This document shows, in pieces, positions 16,087 to 26,300 of a stretch of 64,000 bases of DNA. Position numbers and translations under genes: made by a program. The stretch's first letter is position 1; each line of letters starts with the position of its first letter. Source of the stretch: Salipiger mangrovisoli (lineage in GTDB: Bacteria > Pseudomonadota > Alphaproteobacteria > Rhodobacterales > Rhodobacteraceae); NCBI RefSeq assembly GCF_015223355.1, contig NZ_JADFFK010000003.1:186001-250000 (forward strand), in the 5' to 3' direction. The notes beneath the pieces were generated by a model. It made no database searches. It saw only the letters and a list, made by a program, of their open reading frames with translations, and was not told where the DNA came from.

Positions 16087-16652
16087 CAGACCTTGCCCTT
16101 CCCGCGACCGGAATCCCGGCGCTGCTCTCCCGGCTCGATCGCGCCGGGGGCGCGCTGAACCGCCTTGCGCCCGCCGTGCTCGGCCTCGCCGGGCGGCTCG
16201 TCTTCGCGGCCACCCTCGCGGGCTTTTTCTGGAGCTCCGCGCTGACCAAGATCGACGGCTTCGGGCTCTCGCTGAACGCCTATGCGCAGATATACCCCCG
16301 CGCCATGGAGGCCGTGGGCTATGACGCCAGCAAGCTCGGGCCGGTCGCGCATCTGGTCGTGGCCGCCGGAACCGCCGCGGAATTCACCCTTCCATTTCTG
16401 CTGATCCTCGGGCTGATGACCCGGCTCGCGGCGCTGGGGATGATCGGCTTCCTCGTCGTGGTGAGCCTCACGGACATCCTCGGCCACGGCGTGGACGCCA
16501 GCGCCATCGGCGCGCTCTTTGACCGCGAGGCCGATGCGCCGATCCTCGATCAGCGGCTGCTCTGGGGGTTCCTGATGCTGGTGCTGGCCTTCACCGGCGG
16601 CGGGGCCTTGTCGCTCGACCGCTGGCTGCGCCGCCGCCTGCCGCGCGGCTGA
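16083..16652 (+). CDS. DoxX family membrane protein, last gene of the bufferin operon
   Basis: 189 residues from the ATG that overlaps the DUF2063 stop. Four hydrophobic segments (about 38-56, 85-112, 117-138, 155-178) and the FFWSSALTKIDGF motif fit the DoxX family. DoxX proteins recur beside DUF2282/DUF692/DUF2063 genes, but their contribution is not settled; a link to membrane redox or thiol chemistry is possible. It ends the operon and runs head-on into the M48 protease gene with only 7 bases between the stops. Confidence 0.87.
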   Translation: MTDLALPATGIPALLSRLDRAGGALNRLAPAVLGLAGRLVFAATLAGFFWSSALTKIDGFGLSLNAYAQIYPRAMEAVGYDASKLGPVAHLVVAAGTAAEFTLPFLLILGLMTRLAALGMIGFLVVVSLTDILGHGVDASAIGALFDREADAPILDQRLLWGFLMLVLAFTGGGALSLDRWLRRRLPRG

Positions 16653-16659
16653 GACGGCC

Positions 16660-17352
16660 TCAGCCCTGCACGGCGGTCCAGCGCGCCTCGAGTTTCTCCA
16701 GCGCCGCGATCCGCTCGGAGGTCTTGGGGTGCGAGAGCAGCCAGGCAGGCATGCCGCGCCCGCCACCGCCGCTCAGACCTTCGAGCTTGGCGAAGAGCGA
16801 CTTCTGCGGCCCGACGCCGATCCCGGCCTTGTGCAGCAGTGCCGCGGCATAAGCGTCGGCCTCGTATTCATCGCCGCGCGACAGACGCGCCGCCAGCAGC
16901 GATGTCAGCGCATTGGCAATCAGCGGTCCCAGCCCGGGGACCAGCCGGGCCAGCACCATGACCAGCACGGTGCGGATGGCGTTCTGCCCGGAAAAATCGA
17001 TCATCCGCCGCCGCGAATGCCCCAGCGCCACGTGGCCAAGCTCATGAGCGATCACCGAAGACAGCTCCTCGGCGCTGACCTCGCCGGCCCGATAGCGGTT
17101 GTAGAAACCGCGGGTGATGAAGATGCGCCCGTCCGGTGCCGCCAGCCCGTTCACCGGCTCGATCTCGTAAATGTTCACCCGGATCCGCGGCAGGTCGAGC
17201 GCGGCGGCCATGCGGTCGGTCAGCGCCCTGAGCTTCGGGTCGGCAAGCTCGGTCGAGCGCGAATCCAGCTCCCGCGCCGTGCGCCAGGCCGAGAAGCGGT
17301 AGGCGACAAGGGCATAGGCGATGGCGAGCAGGATCGGGGTGAGTTTGAGCAT
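16660..17352 (-). CDS. M48 family zinc metalloprotease (short HtpX/YcaL-like)
   Basis: 230 residues from ATG 17352; longer in-frame starts add charged sequence before the natural hydrophobic N-terminus. One N-terminal membrane segment (MLKLTPILLAIAYALVAYRF) is followed by the protease domain with HELGH at 103-107 (zinc His103 and His107, catalytic Glu104) and the downstream DEYEADAYA zinc-ligand motif at 161-169. A second hydrophobic stretch lies near 125-155. It is probably membrane-anchored and degrades misfolded or oxidised proteins. The gene stands alone between the DoxX gene and gyrA. Confidence 0.88.
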   Translation of the reverse strand: MLKLTPILLAIAYALVAYRFSAWRTARELDSRSTELADPKLRALTDRMAAALDLPRIRVNIYEIEPVNGLAAPDGRIFITRGFYNRYRAGEVSAEELSSVIAHELGHVALGHSRRRMIDFSGQNAIRTVLVMVLARLVPGLGPLIANALTSLLAARLSRGDEYEADAYAAALLHKAGIGVGPQKSLFAKLEGLSGGGGRGMPAWLLSHPKTSERIAALEKLEARWTAVQG

Positions 17353-17436
17353 GGGCGAAATATGGGGCCTCGGGCAGGGCCTGCCAAGCCTTGTCGGACA
17401 TGCCCGCCCCTGCTTCGGCGAAAGAACCGTCCGCCC

Positions 17437-17457
17437 TTCTTCTCTTTGCAAATACGC
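17437..17457. repeat. 21-bp intergenic repeat, single copy
   Basis: Begins TTCTTCTCTT and ends AAATACGC. It differs at one position from the reverse complement of the arm at 20787-20807 and at three positions from the arm at 20839-20859. It sits between gyrA and the M48 gene, next to the gyrA terminator. Confidence 0.6.
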
Positions 17458-17466
17458 ACATGGAAA

Positions 17467-17490
17467 CGCCCGCCCCAAGCGGGGCGGGCG
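17467..17490 (-). terminator. gyrA terminator
   Basis: A 10-bp GC stem (CGCCCGCCCC / GGGGCGGGCG) with an AAGC loop, starting 23 bases after the gyrA stop on the minus strand and followed there by TTTCC. Confidence 0.7.
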
Positions 17491-17512
17491 TCAAGATCGG
17501 CCGGAGACCGGA

Positions 17513-20296
17513 TCACTCCTCGGCGGAGCCTTCTTCCGCGGCATCCCCGGCGGTCTCGCCGTTCTCTTCGTCCTGGTCGGCGATCCAAGCCACCGAGACC
17601 ACGGTCTCGCCCTCGCGGGTGTTGAACACCTTCACCCCGCCGGCGCTACGCGAGCGGAACGAGATGCCCTCGACCGGCACGCGGATCGACTGGCCGGTGG
17701 AGGTGGCGAGCATGATCTGGTCGCCCATCTCGACCGGGAAGGAGGCCACGATCTCACCGCCGCGCATGGACTTCTCCCAGGCGGTGACGCCCATGCCGCC
17801 GCGTCCGCGGATCGGGTAGTCATGGCTCGACGACAGCTTGCCGAGGCCGCGTGCCGTCACCGTCAGGATCAGGTTCTCGACCGCCGACATCTCGGCGTAG
17901 CGCTCGGCCGGCAGCAGGCTGTCGGCGTTGCCCTCTTCCTCGTCCGAGGCGGTGGCTTCGGCGTCATCGGCAATGCCCGCCATGGCACGGCGCATCTTGA
18001 GGTAGGAGGCGCGCTCGTCCGAGTCCGCCTCGAAGTGGCGGATCACCGACATCGACACGACCTCGTCGCCATTGGTCAGCTTGACGCCGCGCACGCCGGT
18101 GGAGTTGCGCGAGTTGAACACCCGCACGTCCGGCACCGGGAAGCGGATGGCGCGGCCCGAATTGGTCACAAGCATCACGTCGTCGTCTTCCGAGCAGATG
18201 CGGGCGTTGATCAGGCGGGTGTTCTCGTCCTCGCCCTCGAACTTCATCGCGATCTTGCCGTTGCGCATGACGTTGGTGAAGTCCGACAGGCGGTTGCGGC
18301 GCACCGAGCCCTTCGAGGTGGCAAAGACGATCTGCAGGTCGTCCCAGTCGCTCTCGTCCCGATCGACCGGCATGATCGCCGCCACCGACACGCCCGCCGG
18401 GATCGGCAGGATGTTGACGATGGCCTTGCCCTTCGAGGTGCGTCCGCCCTGCGGCAGGCGCCAGCACTTGAGCTTGTAGGCCATGCCGTCGGTGGTGAAG
18501 AACAGCAGCTGCGTGTGGGTGTTGGCCACGAAGAGCTGGGTGACCACGTCATCCTCTTTCAGCCCGCCGCCCGAAAGCCCCTTGCCGCCGCGCTTCTGGG
18601 CGCGGAAATCGGCGAGCGGGGTGCGCTTGATCCAGCCGGACTGGGTGACCGTGACCACCATGTCCTCGCGCTCGATCAGGTCCTCGTCGTCCATGTCGCC
18701 GGCCCAGTCGATGATTTCGGTGCGGCGCGGCACGGCGAACTGCTCCTTCACCGCGATCATCTCGTTCGAGATAATCTCGAGGATGCGCTCGCGCGAGCCC
18801 AGAATCTCGAGGTATTCCTTGATCTTGCCGGCCAGCTCCTCGAGCTCGTCGGTGACCTCCTTGACGCCGAGCTGGGTCAGGCGCTGCAGGCGCAGCTCAA
18901 GGATGGCGCGGGCCTGGGTTTCCGACAGGTTGTAGGTCCCGTCGTCGTTCATCTTGTGGGTCGGATCGTCGATCAGCCGGATGAAGGGCGCGATCTCCTC
19001 CGCCGGCCAGCGCCGGGTCATCAGCTTCTCGCGCGCCTCTGCGGCGTCGGCCGAGCTGCGGATCGTCGCCACCACCTCGTCGACGTTGGCCACGGCCACC
19101 GCAAGGCCGCAGAGCACGTGGCTGCGCTCGCGCGCCTTGTTCAGCAGGTAGGCGGTGCGCCGCGCGATCACATCCTCGCGGAAGTCGAGGAAGGCGGTCA
19201 GGAAGGTGCGCAGGGTCAGCTGCTCGGGCTTGCCGCCGTTCAGCGCCAGCATGTTGCAGCCGAAGCTGACCTGCATCGGGGTGAAGCGGAAGAGCTGGTT
19301 GAGCACCACCTCCGCAGTGGCGTCGCGCTTCAGCTCGATCACCACGCGCACGCCCGAACGGTCGGATTCGTCCTGCACGTGGGCGATGCCCTCGATCTTC
19401 TTGTCGCGCACGCACTCGGCGATGCGCTCGATCATCGTCGCCTTGTTCACCTGGTAGGGGATCTCGTCGATGACGATGGCATAACGATCGCGGCGCAGCT
19501 CCTCGATGCGGGTCTTGGCGCGGATGATCACCGAGCCGCGGCCTTCGAGGTAAGCCTTGCGCGCGCCCGAGCGGCCAAGGATCACGCCGCCGGTCGGAAA
19601 ATCGGGGGCGGGGATATAGTCGATCAGCTGCTCAGAACTGAGGTCGGGGTTCTCGATCAGCGCCAGCGTCGCGTCGATCACCTCGCCGAGGTTGTGCGGC
19701 GGGATGCGCGTCGCCATGCCCACCGCGATGCCCTCGGCGCCGTTGACCAGCACGTTGGGATAGCGCGCCGGCAGCACAACGGGCTCGTTGCGCTCGTTGG
19801 CGTAGTTCGGCACGAAGTCCACCGTGCCCTTCTCGATGTCCTCGAGCAGGGCCTCGGCGGTGCGGTCGAGTCGCGCCTCGGTGTACCGGTAGGCGGCGGG
19901 CGGATCGCCGTCCATCGAGCCGAAGTTGCCCTGACCGTCGATCAGCGGCAGCGACATGGAGAAGTCCTGCGCCATGCGCACCAGTGCGTCATAGACCGCC
20001 GAGTCGCCGTGCGGGTGGTAGCGGCCCATCACGTCGCCGACCGCGGTCGCGCACTTGCGGTAGTTCTTCGACTTGGTTTGGCCGTTCTCCCACAGCGTGT
20101 AGAGAATGCGCCGATGCACAGGTTTTAGGCCGTCGCGCAGATCGGGGATCGCGCGGCTGACGATGACGCTCATGGCGTAGTCGAGATAGCTCGACTTCAT
20201 CTCGTCGATGATCGAGATCACCGGGCCGCCATGGACGCTCCGCTCGGGACGCGGAGTTTCTTCTTCGTTTTCGGGGGTTTCCGGCGTGTCGGTCAC
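17513..20296 (-). CDS. gyrA: DNA gyrase subunit A
   Basis: 927 residues. The breakage-reunion domain has the catalytic tyrosine at 138 (AAYRYTE), and the quinolone-resistance region reads [10 protein letters not shown], with Ser99 and Asp103 matching the sensitive E. coli Ser83/Asp87 state. The C-terminal beta-pinwheel carries the gyrase-specific GyrA box (QKRGGKG), separating it from ParC. Acidic tails are present at both ends. With GyrB, encoded elsewhere, it introduces negative supercoils using ATP. It is a single gene with its own terminator. Confidence 0.98.
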   Translation of the reverse strand: MTDTPETPENEEETPRPERSVHGGPVISIIDEMKSSYLDYAMSVIVSRAIPDLRDGLKPVHRRILYTLWENGQTKSKNYRKCATAVGDVMGRYHPHGDSAVYDALVRMAQDFSMSLPLIDGQGNFGSMDGDPPAAYRYTEARLDRTAEALLEDIEKGTVDFVPNYANERNEPVVLPARYPNVLVNGAEGIAVGMATRIPPHNLGEVIDATLALIENPDLSSEQLIDYIPAPDFPTGGVILGRSGARKAYLEGRGSVIIRAKTRIEELRRDRYAIVIDEIPYQVNKATMIERIAECVRDKKIEGIAHVQDESDRSGVRVVIELKRDATAEVVLNQLFRFTPMQVSFGCNMLALNGGKPEQLTLRTFLTAFLDFREDVIARRTAYLLNKARERSHVLCGLAVAVANVDEVVATIRSSADAAEAREKLMTRRWPAEEIAPFIRLIDDPTHKMNDDGTYNLSETQARAILELRLQRLTQLGVKEVTDELEELAGKIKEYLEILGSRERILEIISNEMIAVKEQFAVPRRTEIIDWAGDMDDEDLIEREDMVVTVTQSGWIKRTPLADFRAQKRGGKGLSGGGLKEDDVVTQLFVANTHTQLLFFTTDGMAYKLKCWRLPQGGRTSKGKAIVNILPIPAGVSVAAIMPVDRDESDWDDLQIVFATSKGSVRRNRLSDFTNVMRNGKIAMKFEGEDENTRLINARICSEDDDVMLVTNSGRAIRFPVPDVRVFNSRNSTGVRGVKLTNGDEVVSMSVIRHFEADSDERASYLKMRRAMAGIADDAEATASDEEEGNADSLLPAERYAEMSAVENLILTVTARGLGKLSSSHDYPIRGRGGMGVTAWEKSMRGGEIVASFPVEMGDQIMLATSTGQSIRVPVEGISFRSRSAGGVKVFNTREGETVVSVAWIADQDEENGETAGDAAEEGSAEE

Positions 20297-20488
20297 GTTG
20301 CTCGCCTGTCCGTGCTGTCTCTATATGTAGTTGGGTAAACGTATATCAGAGGCTAGGTGTTGGGCGCAATGCCAGCGCGCGGCTCAATGCTGGCAGCCAC
20401 CCCGGGAGGTGGCTAACATGCTGTTTTGTTTGAAAACTAACCGCACTTTCGGCACGCTTGTTACATGGTTGTCATGCGAGGTAAAGCG

Positions 20489-20758
20489 ATGGACGAAACC
20501 CCCACCGAACTCATGCTGAAGGGCTACGGGCTGACGACGGCGGAACTCTTCTACCGCATGCCCGACTACCGCAACGTGCTGAACACCTTCGTCTGGCAGG
20601 AGTACGACCTCGCGCCGGATCACCCGCGGCTCTTCAGGTTCATCGAGTTCTGGCAGGATGAGATCGAGGGGCCCTTGCACTCGGTGCGCTTCACCCATCG
20701 CAAGATGATCTCGGCGGGGGAGTGGCGGCAGGTGGTGGGCGAGTTCCACTACCACTGA
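20489..20758 (+). CDS. usg: Usg family protein
   Basis: 89 residues from ATG 20489, chosen because GAGG lies 8 bases upstream; in-frame ATGs at 20465 and 20474 would add a few residues. The sequence is typical of alphaproteobacterial Usg (LMLKGYGLTTAELFYRMPDY, then FIEFWQDEIEGPLHSVRFTH). The name derives from its position upstream of trpF in some alphaproteobacteria; the molecular function is not known. It is divergent from gyrA across a 192-base gap that holds no other gene. Confidence 0.85.
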   Translation: MDETPTELMLKGYGLTTAELFYRMPDYRNVLNTFVWQEYDLAPDHPRLFRFIEFWQDEIEGPLHSVRFTHRKMISAGEWRQVVGEFHYH

Positions 20759-20786
20759 GGCCGTGCGCGGGGCGCCGGTTCGGGCT

Positions 20787-20859
20787 GCGTATTTGGAAAG
20801 AGAAGAAAGGCGAGAAGAGGAGACCGCGTTCGGGGCCCTTCTTCTCTTGAAAAATACGC
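20787..20859. repeat. Inverted pair of the 21-bp intergenic repeat
   Basis: Arms at 20787-20807 (GCGTATTTGG, then AAAGAGAAGAA) and 20839-20859 (TTCTTCTCTTG, then AAAAATACGC) could form a long imperfect hairpin around a 31-base loop. Both arms match the copy at 17437-17457. It lies downstream of usg and downstream (minus strand) of the SYLF lipoprotein gene, where it could act as a terminator or transcript stabiliser for both. Confidence 0.6.
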
Positions 20860-20916
20860 CGGGGGTGAGCCGCGCAGCGGCGAGGGGGCAGCGCCCCCTC
20901 CTGTCCCGGTCTCGGA

Positions 20917-21480
20917 TCAGGGGATGATCCGGGTGTATTTCACGCCTTCCAGCGTCGCGCCCATGTGCAGCCCGGATTTCCCGAAGATCACCGCAATGAT
21001 CGGCGCGAGCGAGGTGGTGGTCTCTGCCGCCAGCGTCTCGCCGCCTTCGGGGATCGCGTATTCGATGTTCGCGCCGGCGGCCCAGCCCGGCGAGCGGCGG
21101 AAGTTGCCGAGCGCATCCTGGGTCATGAAGAACAGGACGTGCGCGTATTGCTGCGCGCCGATCTGCAAGCCGCCCGAGCCCTTGACCACCGAGTAGTAGT
21201 CCACCGAGACGTCATTCACCCGCAGCGCGCCGCGGCCGTAGGCGCCGCCGAGGCCAAGGCCCGCCTCGGTGATCAGCGGCATCACCAGCATGCCGGCCGA
21301 CTTGGCACCGAGATCGCGGGTGCCGGGGTATTGCGCATACATCTGGTTGATCGTGGCGTTCACCCGCGCATCGATCGTCTGCGCGCCGGTGCTGCCGACA
21401 CCATTGCCGCAGGCGGCCACGGCACCCGTGGCGCCGAGCGCGCCGAGCGTCAGGAGGAGTCCCCGTCGATTGTAGGTCAT
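20917..21480 (-). CDS. SYLF (YSC84) domain lipoprotein
   Basis: 187 residues. The lipoprotein signal peptide begins MTYNRRGLLLTLGALGATG and ends with the lipobox AVAAC at about 20-24. The rest is one SYLF/YSC84 domain (KSAGMLVMPLITEAGLGLGG, then SVDYYSVVKGSGGLQIGAQQ), a fold known for phosphoinositide binding in eukaryotes and found in many envelope lipoproteins of proteobacteria without an assigned function. It is predicted to sit in the outer membrane or the outer face of the inner membrane. It lies downstream of hemB but is separated from it by a hairpin, so it is probably transcribed alone. Confidence 0.85.
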   Translation of the reverse strand: MTYNRRGLLLTLGALGATGAVAACGNGVGSTGAQTIDARVNATINQMYAQYPGTRDLGAKSAGMLVMPLITEAGLGLGGAYGRGALRVNDVSVDYYSVVKGSGGLQIGAQQYAHVLFFMTQDALGNFRRSPGWAAGANIEYAIPEGGETLAAETTTSLAPIIAVIFGKSGLHMGATLEGVKYTRIIP

Positions 21481-21503
21481 TCTGCTCTATCCTCGTGGAA
21501 AAG

Positions 21504-21522
21504 GGGCCGCCGCAGACGGCCC
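21504..21522 (-). terminator. Probable hemB terminator
   Basis: A GGGCCG/CGGCCC stem with a 7-base loop. On the minus strand it is followed by TTTTCC. It lies between the hemB stop and the start of the SYLF gene. Confidence 0.45.
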
Positions 21523-21620
21523 GGTCCTCTTTTCCGGCTGTCCCGCCGGTTTTCAGCCTGCACTATAGGCAGGGAGGCCCGCGCTGTCACTAGATCAAGC
21601 GCGGGCCCGGCAGTGCGCCG

Positions 21621-22619
21621 CTAGCCGTTGAGAAGCCGTGCGGCGGCGGGGGCGAAATAGGTCAGCACCCCGTCGCAGCCGGCGCGTTTGAAGGCGGTGA
21701 GGCTTTCCATCATGACCTTGTCGCGGTCGAGCCAACCGTTGTCGAAGGCGCCGGCCAGCATCGCGTATTCGCCCGACACCTGATAGGCAAAGGTCGGTGC
21801 ACCGAACATCTCCTTGGCCCGCTGGCAGATGTCGAGGTAGGGCATGCCGGGTTTGACCATGATCATGTCGGCGCCTTCCAGCAGGTCGCGCTCGATCAGC
21901 CGCATCGCTTCGTCGGAATTGCCGGGCTGCATCTGGTAGGTCTGCTTGTCGCCCTTGAGCGCCCCCGAGGCCCCCACCGCGTCGCGGAACGGGCCGTAGA
22001 AACCCGAGGCGTATTTCGCGGCGTAGCTCAGCAGCAGCACGTTGGGGAAGCCCTCGGCCTCCAGCGCCGCGCGGATCGCACCGATGCGCCCGTCCATCAT
22101 GTCCGACGGGCCGATGATGTCGGCGCCGGCACGGGCCTGGCTCAGCGCCTGCTTGACCAGCGCCTCGACGGTGCGATCGTTCACGATCACGCCATCCTCG
22201 GTGAAGCCGTCATGGCCGGTGATGTTGTAGGGATCGAGCGCCACGTCGGTCATCACCGCGATGTCGGGCACGGCGTCCTTGATCGCGCGGGTGGCGCGGT
22301 TGCTGAGGTTCTCGGGGTTCCAGGCCTCGGCGCAGTCCTCGGTCTTCTTGGCGGGATCGGTGTAGGGGAAAAGGCAGATCGCCGGGATGCCGAGCGCATG
22401 CGCCTCGCGCGCCGCCTCGACCACCTTGTCGACCGAGAGCCGGTTCACCCCCGGCATCGAGGCGATGGGTTCGACCACGCCCTCGCCGTCGCGCACGAAG
22501 ACCGGCCAGATGAAGTCGCCCGGCGTCAGCAACGTCTGCCGGGTCAGCGCGCGGATCGCGGGGGAGGTGCGCAGCCGGCGCAGACGTGTGGCAGGAAAGG
22601 CGGCAATCACGGGTTTCAT
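21621..22619 (-). CDS. hemB: Porphobilinogen synthase (delta-aminolevulinic acid dehydratase)
   Basis: 332 residues. It condenses two 5-aminolevulinate molecules into porphobilinogen in the cytoplasm, the second common step of tetrapyrrole synthesis. The Schiff-base lysines are visible at Lys202 (LSYAAKYASGFYGPFRDA) and Lys256 (MIMVKPGMPYLD). The segment TDVALDPYN has Ala and Asp where zinc-dependent enzymes have cysteines, so this is the magnesium/metal-independent type usual in alphaproteobacteria. It is transcribed alone. Confidence 0.97.
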   Translation of the reverse strand: MKPVIAAFPATRLRRLRTSPAIRALTRQTLLTPGDFIWPVFVRDGEGVVEPIASMPGVNRLSVDKVVEAAREAHALGIPAICLFPYTDPAKKTEDCAEAWNPENLSNRATRAIKDAVPDIAVMTDVALDPYNITGHDGFTEDGVIVNDRTVEALVKQALSQARAGADIIGPSDMMDGRIGAIRAALEAEGFPNVLLLSYAAKYASGFYGPFRDAVGASGALKGDKQTYQMQPGNSDEAMRLIERDLLEGADMIMVKPGMPYLDICQRAKEMFGAPTFAYQVSGEYAMLAGAFDNGWLDRDKVMMESLTAFKRAGCDGVLTYFAPAAARLLNG

Positions 22620-22812
22620 CGGGCGTGTCCTTCGTATCCCTTGTCAAGGTAACCCTTGGGTGGCATGGAAAGACGCCTGTCACAAGGGCCGCCGGAGGCG
22701 CGTCCGCCGGGGTGCCGGAGATGTGTCTGCCGCAAGGCGGGCAGCAATCGGCCGGGCAGGGCCAGAAGTTCAAGAGGGCCTTTGCGGCCCCGCAGGAAAG
22801 AGTGGGTAGGCT

Positions 22813-23337
22813 GTGGACTGGACCGGGCTCGTCTTCGAAACCATCGACATGCGGTCCTTTTCGAACCTGTGGTTCTGGATTGCCCTTGCGGTGTTCTGGT
22901 CGACCACCAGCCATTGGGTGCTGGGCGTGCCCTTCGACATGGTCGGCCGCGCCCGCAAGCAGGGCGGGCAGGCGGCGCAGGATCTCGAGGACATGGTGCG
23001 CATTCAGGTCAACCGGCGGCTGTTCATCGTCGAGCAGGCCGGGCTCTGGCTGGTGGCGCTGGCGGCGGCGCTGCTGGCGATGTTGGCCAGTCTCGGCTTC
23101 TGGTACGGCATCGAGCTGGCGCAGGCGCTTTTCCTGCTGGGCTTTCCGATGTCGCTGGTCGGGCTGCTGGGCATCGCCACCGCCGAGCGCATCCGCAACC
23201 ACGCGCTTGCCGGCGAGGCGCTCTGGCGCAAGCTGACCGTGCACCGCTTCTGGGTGCAGGTGATCGGCATGATCTCGATCTTCGTCACCGCCATGTGGGG
23301 GATGTACCAGAACCTCGCGCACGGCGTTCTCGGTTGA
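22813..23337 (+). CDS. Small integral membrane protein upstream of mfd (annotated in relatives as SufBCD component)
   Basis: 174 residues with a GTG start at 22813; the next in-frame ATG would remove 12 residues. It has four hydrophobic segments (about 17-35, 75-92, 95-120, 145-165) separated by a charged cytoplasmic-looking loop. Rhodobacteraceae genomes carry a similar gene before mfd, which annotation pipelines often call component of SufBCD complex. I see nothing in the sequence that supports an iron-sulfur role. It lies 22 bases before mfd on the same strand and is probably co-transcribed. Confidence 0.7.
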   Translation: MDWTGLVFETIDMRSFSNLWFWIALAVFWSTTSHWVLGVPFDMVGRARKQGGQAAQDLEDMVRIQVNRRLFIVEQAGLWLVALAAALLAMLASLGFWYGIELAQALFLLGFPMSLVGLLGIATAERIRNHALAGEALWRKLTVHRFWVQVIGMISIFVTAMWGMYQNLAHGVLG

Positions 23338-23359
23338 CGAAGTCCCGGCGGCAAGCCAT

Positions 23360-26300
23360 GTGAGCGACATGTCCCAGTCGCTTACCCAGACGACCCGTAT
23401 CACCATGGGCGGCGCCCCCGAGGGGTTCGACGCCCGGCTCATCCTCGCCGAGGTCGCGAAGACCTCCGGCCCGGTGCTGCACATCGCCCGTGACGACAAG
23501 CGCCTCGCGGCGCTGCGCGAGGCGCTGGCCTTCTTCGATCCGGGGATGCCGGTGGTCACCTTCCCGGGCTGGGACTGCCTGCCCTATGACCGGGTCTCGC
23601 CCAACCCCGACATCTCGGCCACCCGCATGTCGACCCTTGCCGGGCTGGTGCACGGCATGCCGCAGCGCTTCGTGCTGCTCACCACGCTCTCGGCCGCCAT
23701 GCAGCGCATCCCCGCGCGCGAGGTGCTGCGCGAGGCGGCCTTTGCCGCCCGCGTCGGCGACCGGGTGGACGAGGGGGCGCTGCGCAATTTCCTCGTGCGG
23801 ATGGGCTTTTCGAATGCCCCCACCGTGCATGAGCCCGGCGACTACGCGATCCGCGGCGGCATCATCGATATCTTCCCGCCCGGCGAGGGCGGGCCGGTGC
23901 GGCTCGACCTCTTCGGCGATGTGCTCGACGGCGCGCGGCGGTTCGATCCGGTCTCGCAGCGCACCACCGAGAAGCTGGAGGTGGTCGAGCTGGCGCCGGT
24001 CTGCGAGGTGATCCTCGACGAGGCGGCGATCACCCGCTTCCGGCAGAACTACCGCATCGAGTTCGGCACCGCGGGCTCGGACGATCCGCTCTACGAGGCG
24101 GTGAGCGCGGGGCGCAAGACGCAGGGCATGGAGCACTGGCTGCCCTTCTTCCACGAGAAGCTGGAAACGCTCTTCGACTACATGCCGGGCGCGCCGGTGC
24201 TGATGGATGACCAGATCACCCCTGCGCGGCTTGCCCGCTGGGAGAGCATCGAGGACCAGTACCAGACCCGCCGCCACGCGATGACCCAGAAGGGTCGGCT
24301 CGACTCGGTCTACAAGCCGGTGGCGCCGCAGCTGCTCTACCTCGACGAGGCGCATTGGGATGCCGTCGTCGCCGAGCGCCGCGTGGTGCAGTTCTCGCCG
24401 CTGCCGCAGGCCAGCGGGCCGGGCGTGGTGGATGCGGGCGGGCGCATCGGGCGCAGCTTTGCGCCGGAGCGCCAGCAGGAGAGCATCAGCCTATTTGCCG
24501 CGCTGGCCGATCACGTCAAGAAGCAGATGGCCGAGGGCCCGGTGCTCATCGCCTCGTGGTCCGAGGGCGCGCGCGAGCGTCTCACCGGGCTCATCGAGGA
24601 CGAGGGGTTGGCCGAGGCGATCCCGGTGATGGACGGCACGCGCATCGGTAAGCGCGGGCTGCATCTGGCGGTCTGGGGGCTCGAGCAGGGCTTCGTCGCG
24701 CCGTGGGGCGACCCCAAGTCGGGGCAGAAGATCACCGTGATCTCCGAGCAGGACGTACTCGGCGACCGGCTCATCCGCGCCCCGAAGAAGCGCCGCAAGG
24801 CCGAGAATTTCCTGACGGAGGCGCAGTCGCTCTCGCCGGGCGATCTGGTGGTGCATGTGGATTTCGGCATCGGCCGCTACCAGGGGCTCGAGGTGATCAC
24901 CGCCGCCGGCGCGGCGCACGAATGCCTGCTGCTGGAATATGCCGAGAGCGCGCGGCTCTACCTGCCGGTCGAGAACATCGAGCTCTTGTCGCGCTACGGC
25001 CATGACGAGGGGTTGCTCGACAAGCTCGGCGGCGGTGCCTGGCAGGCCAAGAAGGCGCGGCTCAAGGAGCGCATCCGCGAGATGGCGGACAAGCTCATCC
25101 GCGTCGCGGCCGAGCGCGCGCTGCGCAAGGCGCCGATCATCGACCCGCCGCCCGGCGCGTGGGAGAGTTTCTGCGCGCGCTTCCCCTATACCGAGACCGA
25201 CGACCAGATGGGCGCCATCGAGGATGTGCTGGGCGACATGACCAGCGGCCAGCCGATGGACCGGCTGATCTGCGGCGACGTCGGCTTCGGCAAGACCGAG
25301 GTGGCGATGCGCGCCGCCTTCGTTGCCGCCATGTCCGGCGTGCAGGTGGCGGTGATCGCGCCGACCACGCTGCTTGCCCGCCAGCACTACAAGAGCTTCG
25401 CCGAGCGCTTCCGCGGCTTCCCGATCAACGTCGCGCCGCTGTCGCGCTTCGTCTCCGCCGGCGACGCGGCCAAGACCCGCGACGGCATCTCCAAGGGCTC
25501 GATCGATATCGCCGTCGGCACCCACGCGCTGCTCGCCAAGGGCATCCGCTTCAACAACCTTGGCCTGCTGATCATTGACGAAGAGCAGCACTTCGGCGTC
25601 GGGCACAAGGAACGGCTCAAGCAGTTGCGGTCCGACATCCACGTGCTGACGCTGACCGCAACGCCGATCCCGCGCACCTTGCAGCTGTCACTCTCGGGGG
25701 TACGGGACCTGTCGATCATCGGCACGCCGCCCGTGGACCGCCTGTCGATCCGCACCTATGTCTCGGAATTCGACGCGATCACCGTCCGCGAGGCGCTCCT
25801 GCGTGAGCACTACCGCGGCGGCCAGAGCTTCTACGTGGTGCCGCGCCTTTCGGATCTTCCCGAAATAGAGCAGTTCCTGCGCGAGCAAGTGCCCGAGGTC
25901 TCCTTCGTCGTCGCGCATGGCCAGATGGCGGCGGGCGAGCTCGACGACCGGATGAACGCCTTCTACGACGGCAAGTACGACGTGTTGCTGGCGACCACCA
26001 TCGTCGAGTCCGGCCTCGACATCCCCACCGCCAACACGATGATCGTGCATCGCGCCGACATGTTCGGCCTTGCCCAGCTCTACCAGATCCGCGGCAGGGT
26101 TGGTCGCTCGAAGACCCGCGCCTATGCCTACCTGACCACCAAACCGCGCACCAAGCTTACCGACACCGCCGAGAAGCGGCTGCGGGTGCTGGGCTCGCTC
26201 GACACGCTGGGGGCGGGCTTCACGCTGGCCTCGCAGGACCTCGACATTCGTGGCGCGGGCAACCTGCTGGGCGAGGAACAATCGGGGCAGATGCGCGACG

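Noticed and set aside
17321-20128. Very long open frame on the plus strand opposite gyrA
   Set aside because: It is the complement of a certain gyrA in high-GC DNA, where stops are rare in antisense frames. Its translation is His/Asp/Arg-rich, low in complexity and matches no family.
17513-20296. Quinolone-resistance substitution in gyrA
   Set aside because: Ser99 and Asp103 are the sensitive-type residues at the two key positions.
22813-23337. Iron-sulfur assembly role for the protein upstream of mfd
   Set aside because: The name used in relatives is not supported by anything in the sequence: it is a plain membrane protein without cysteine motifs or nearby suf genes.
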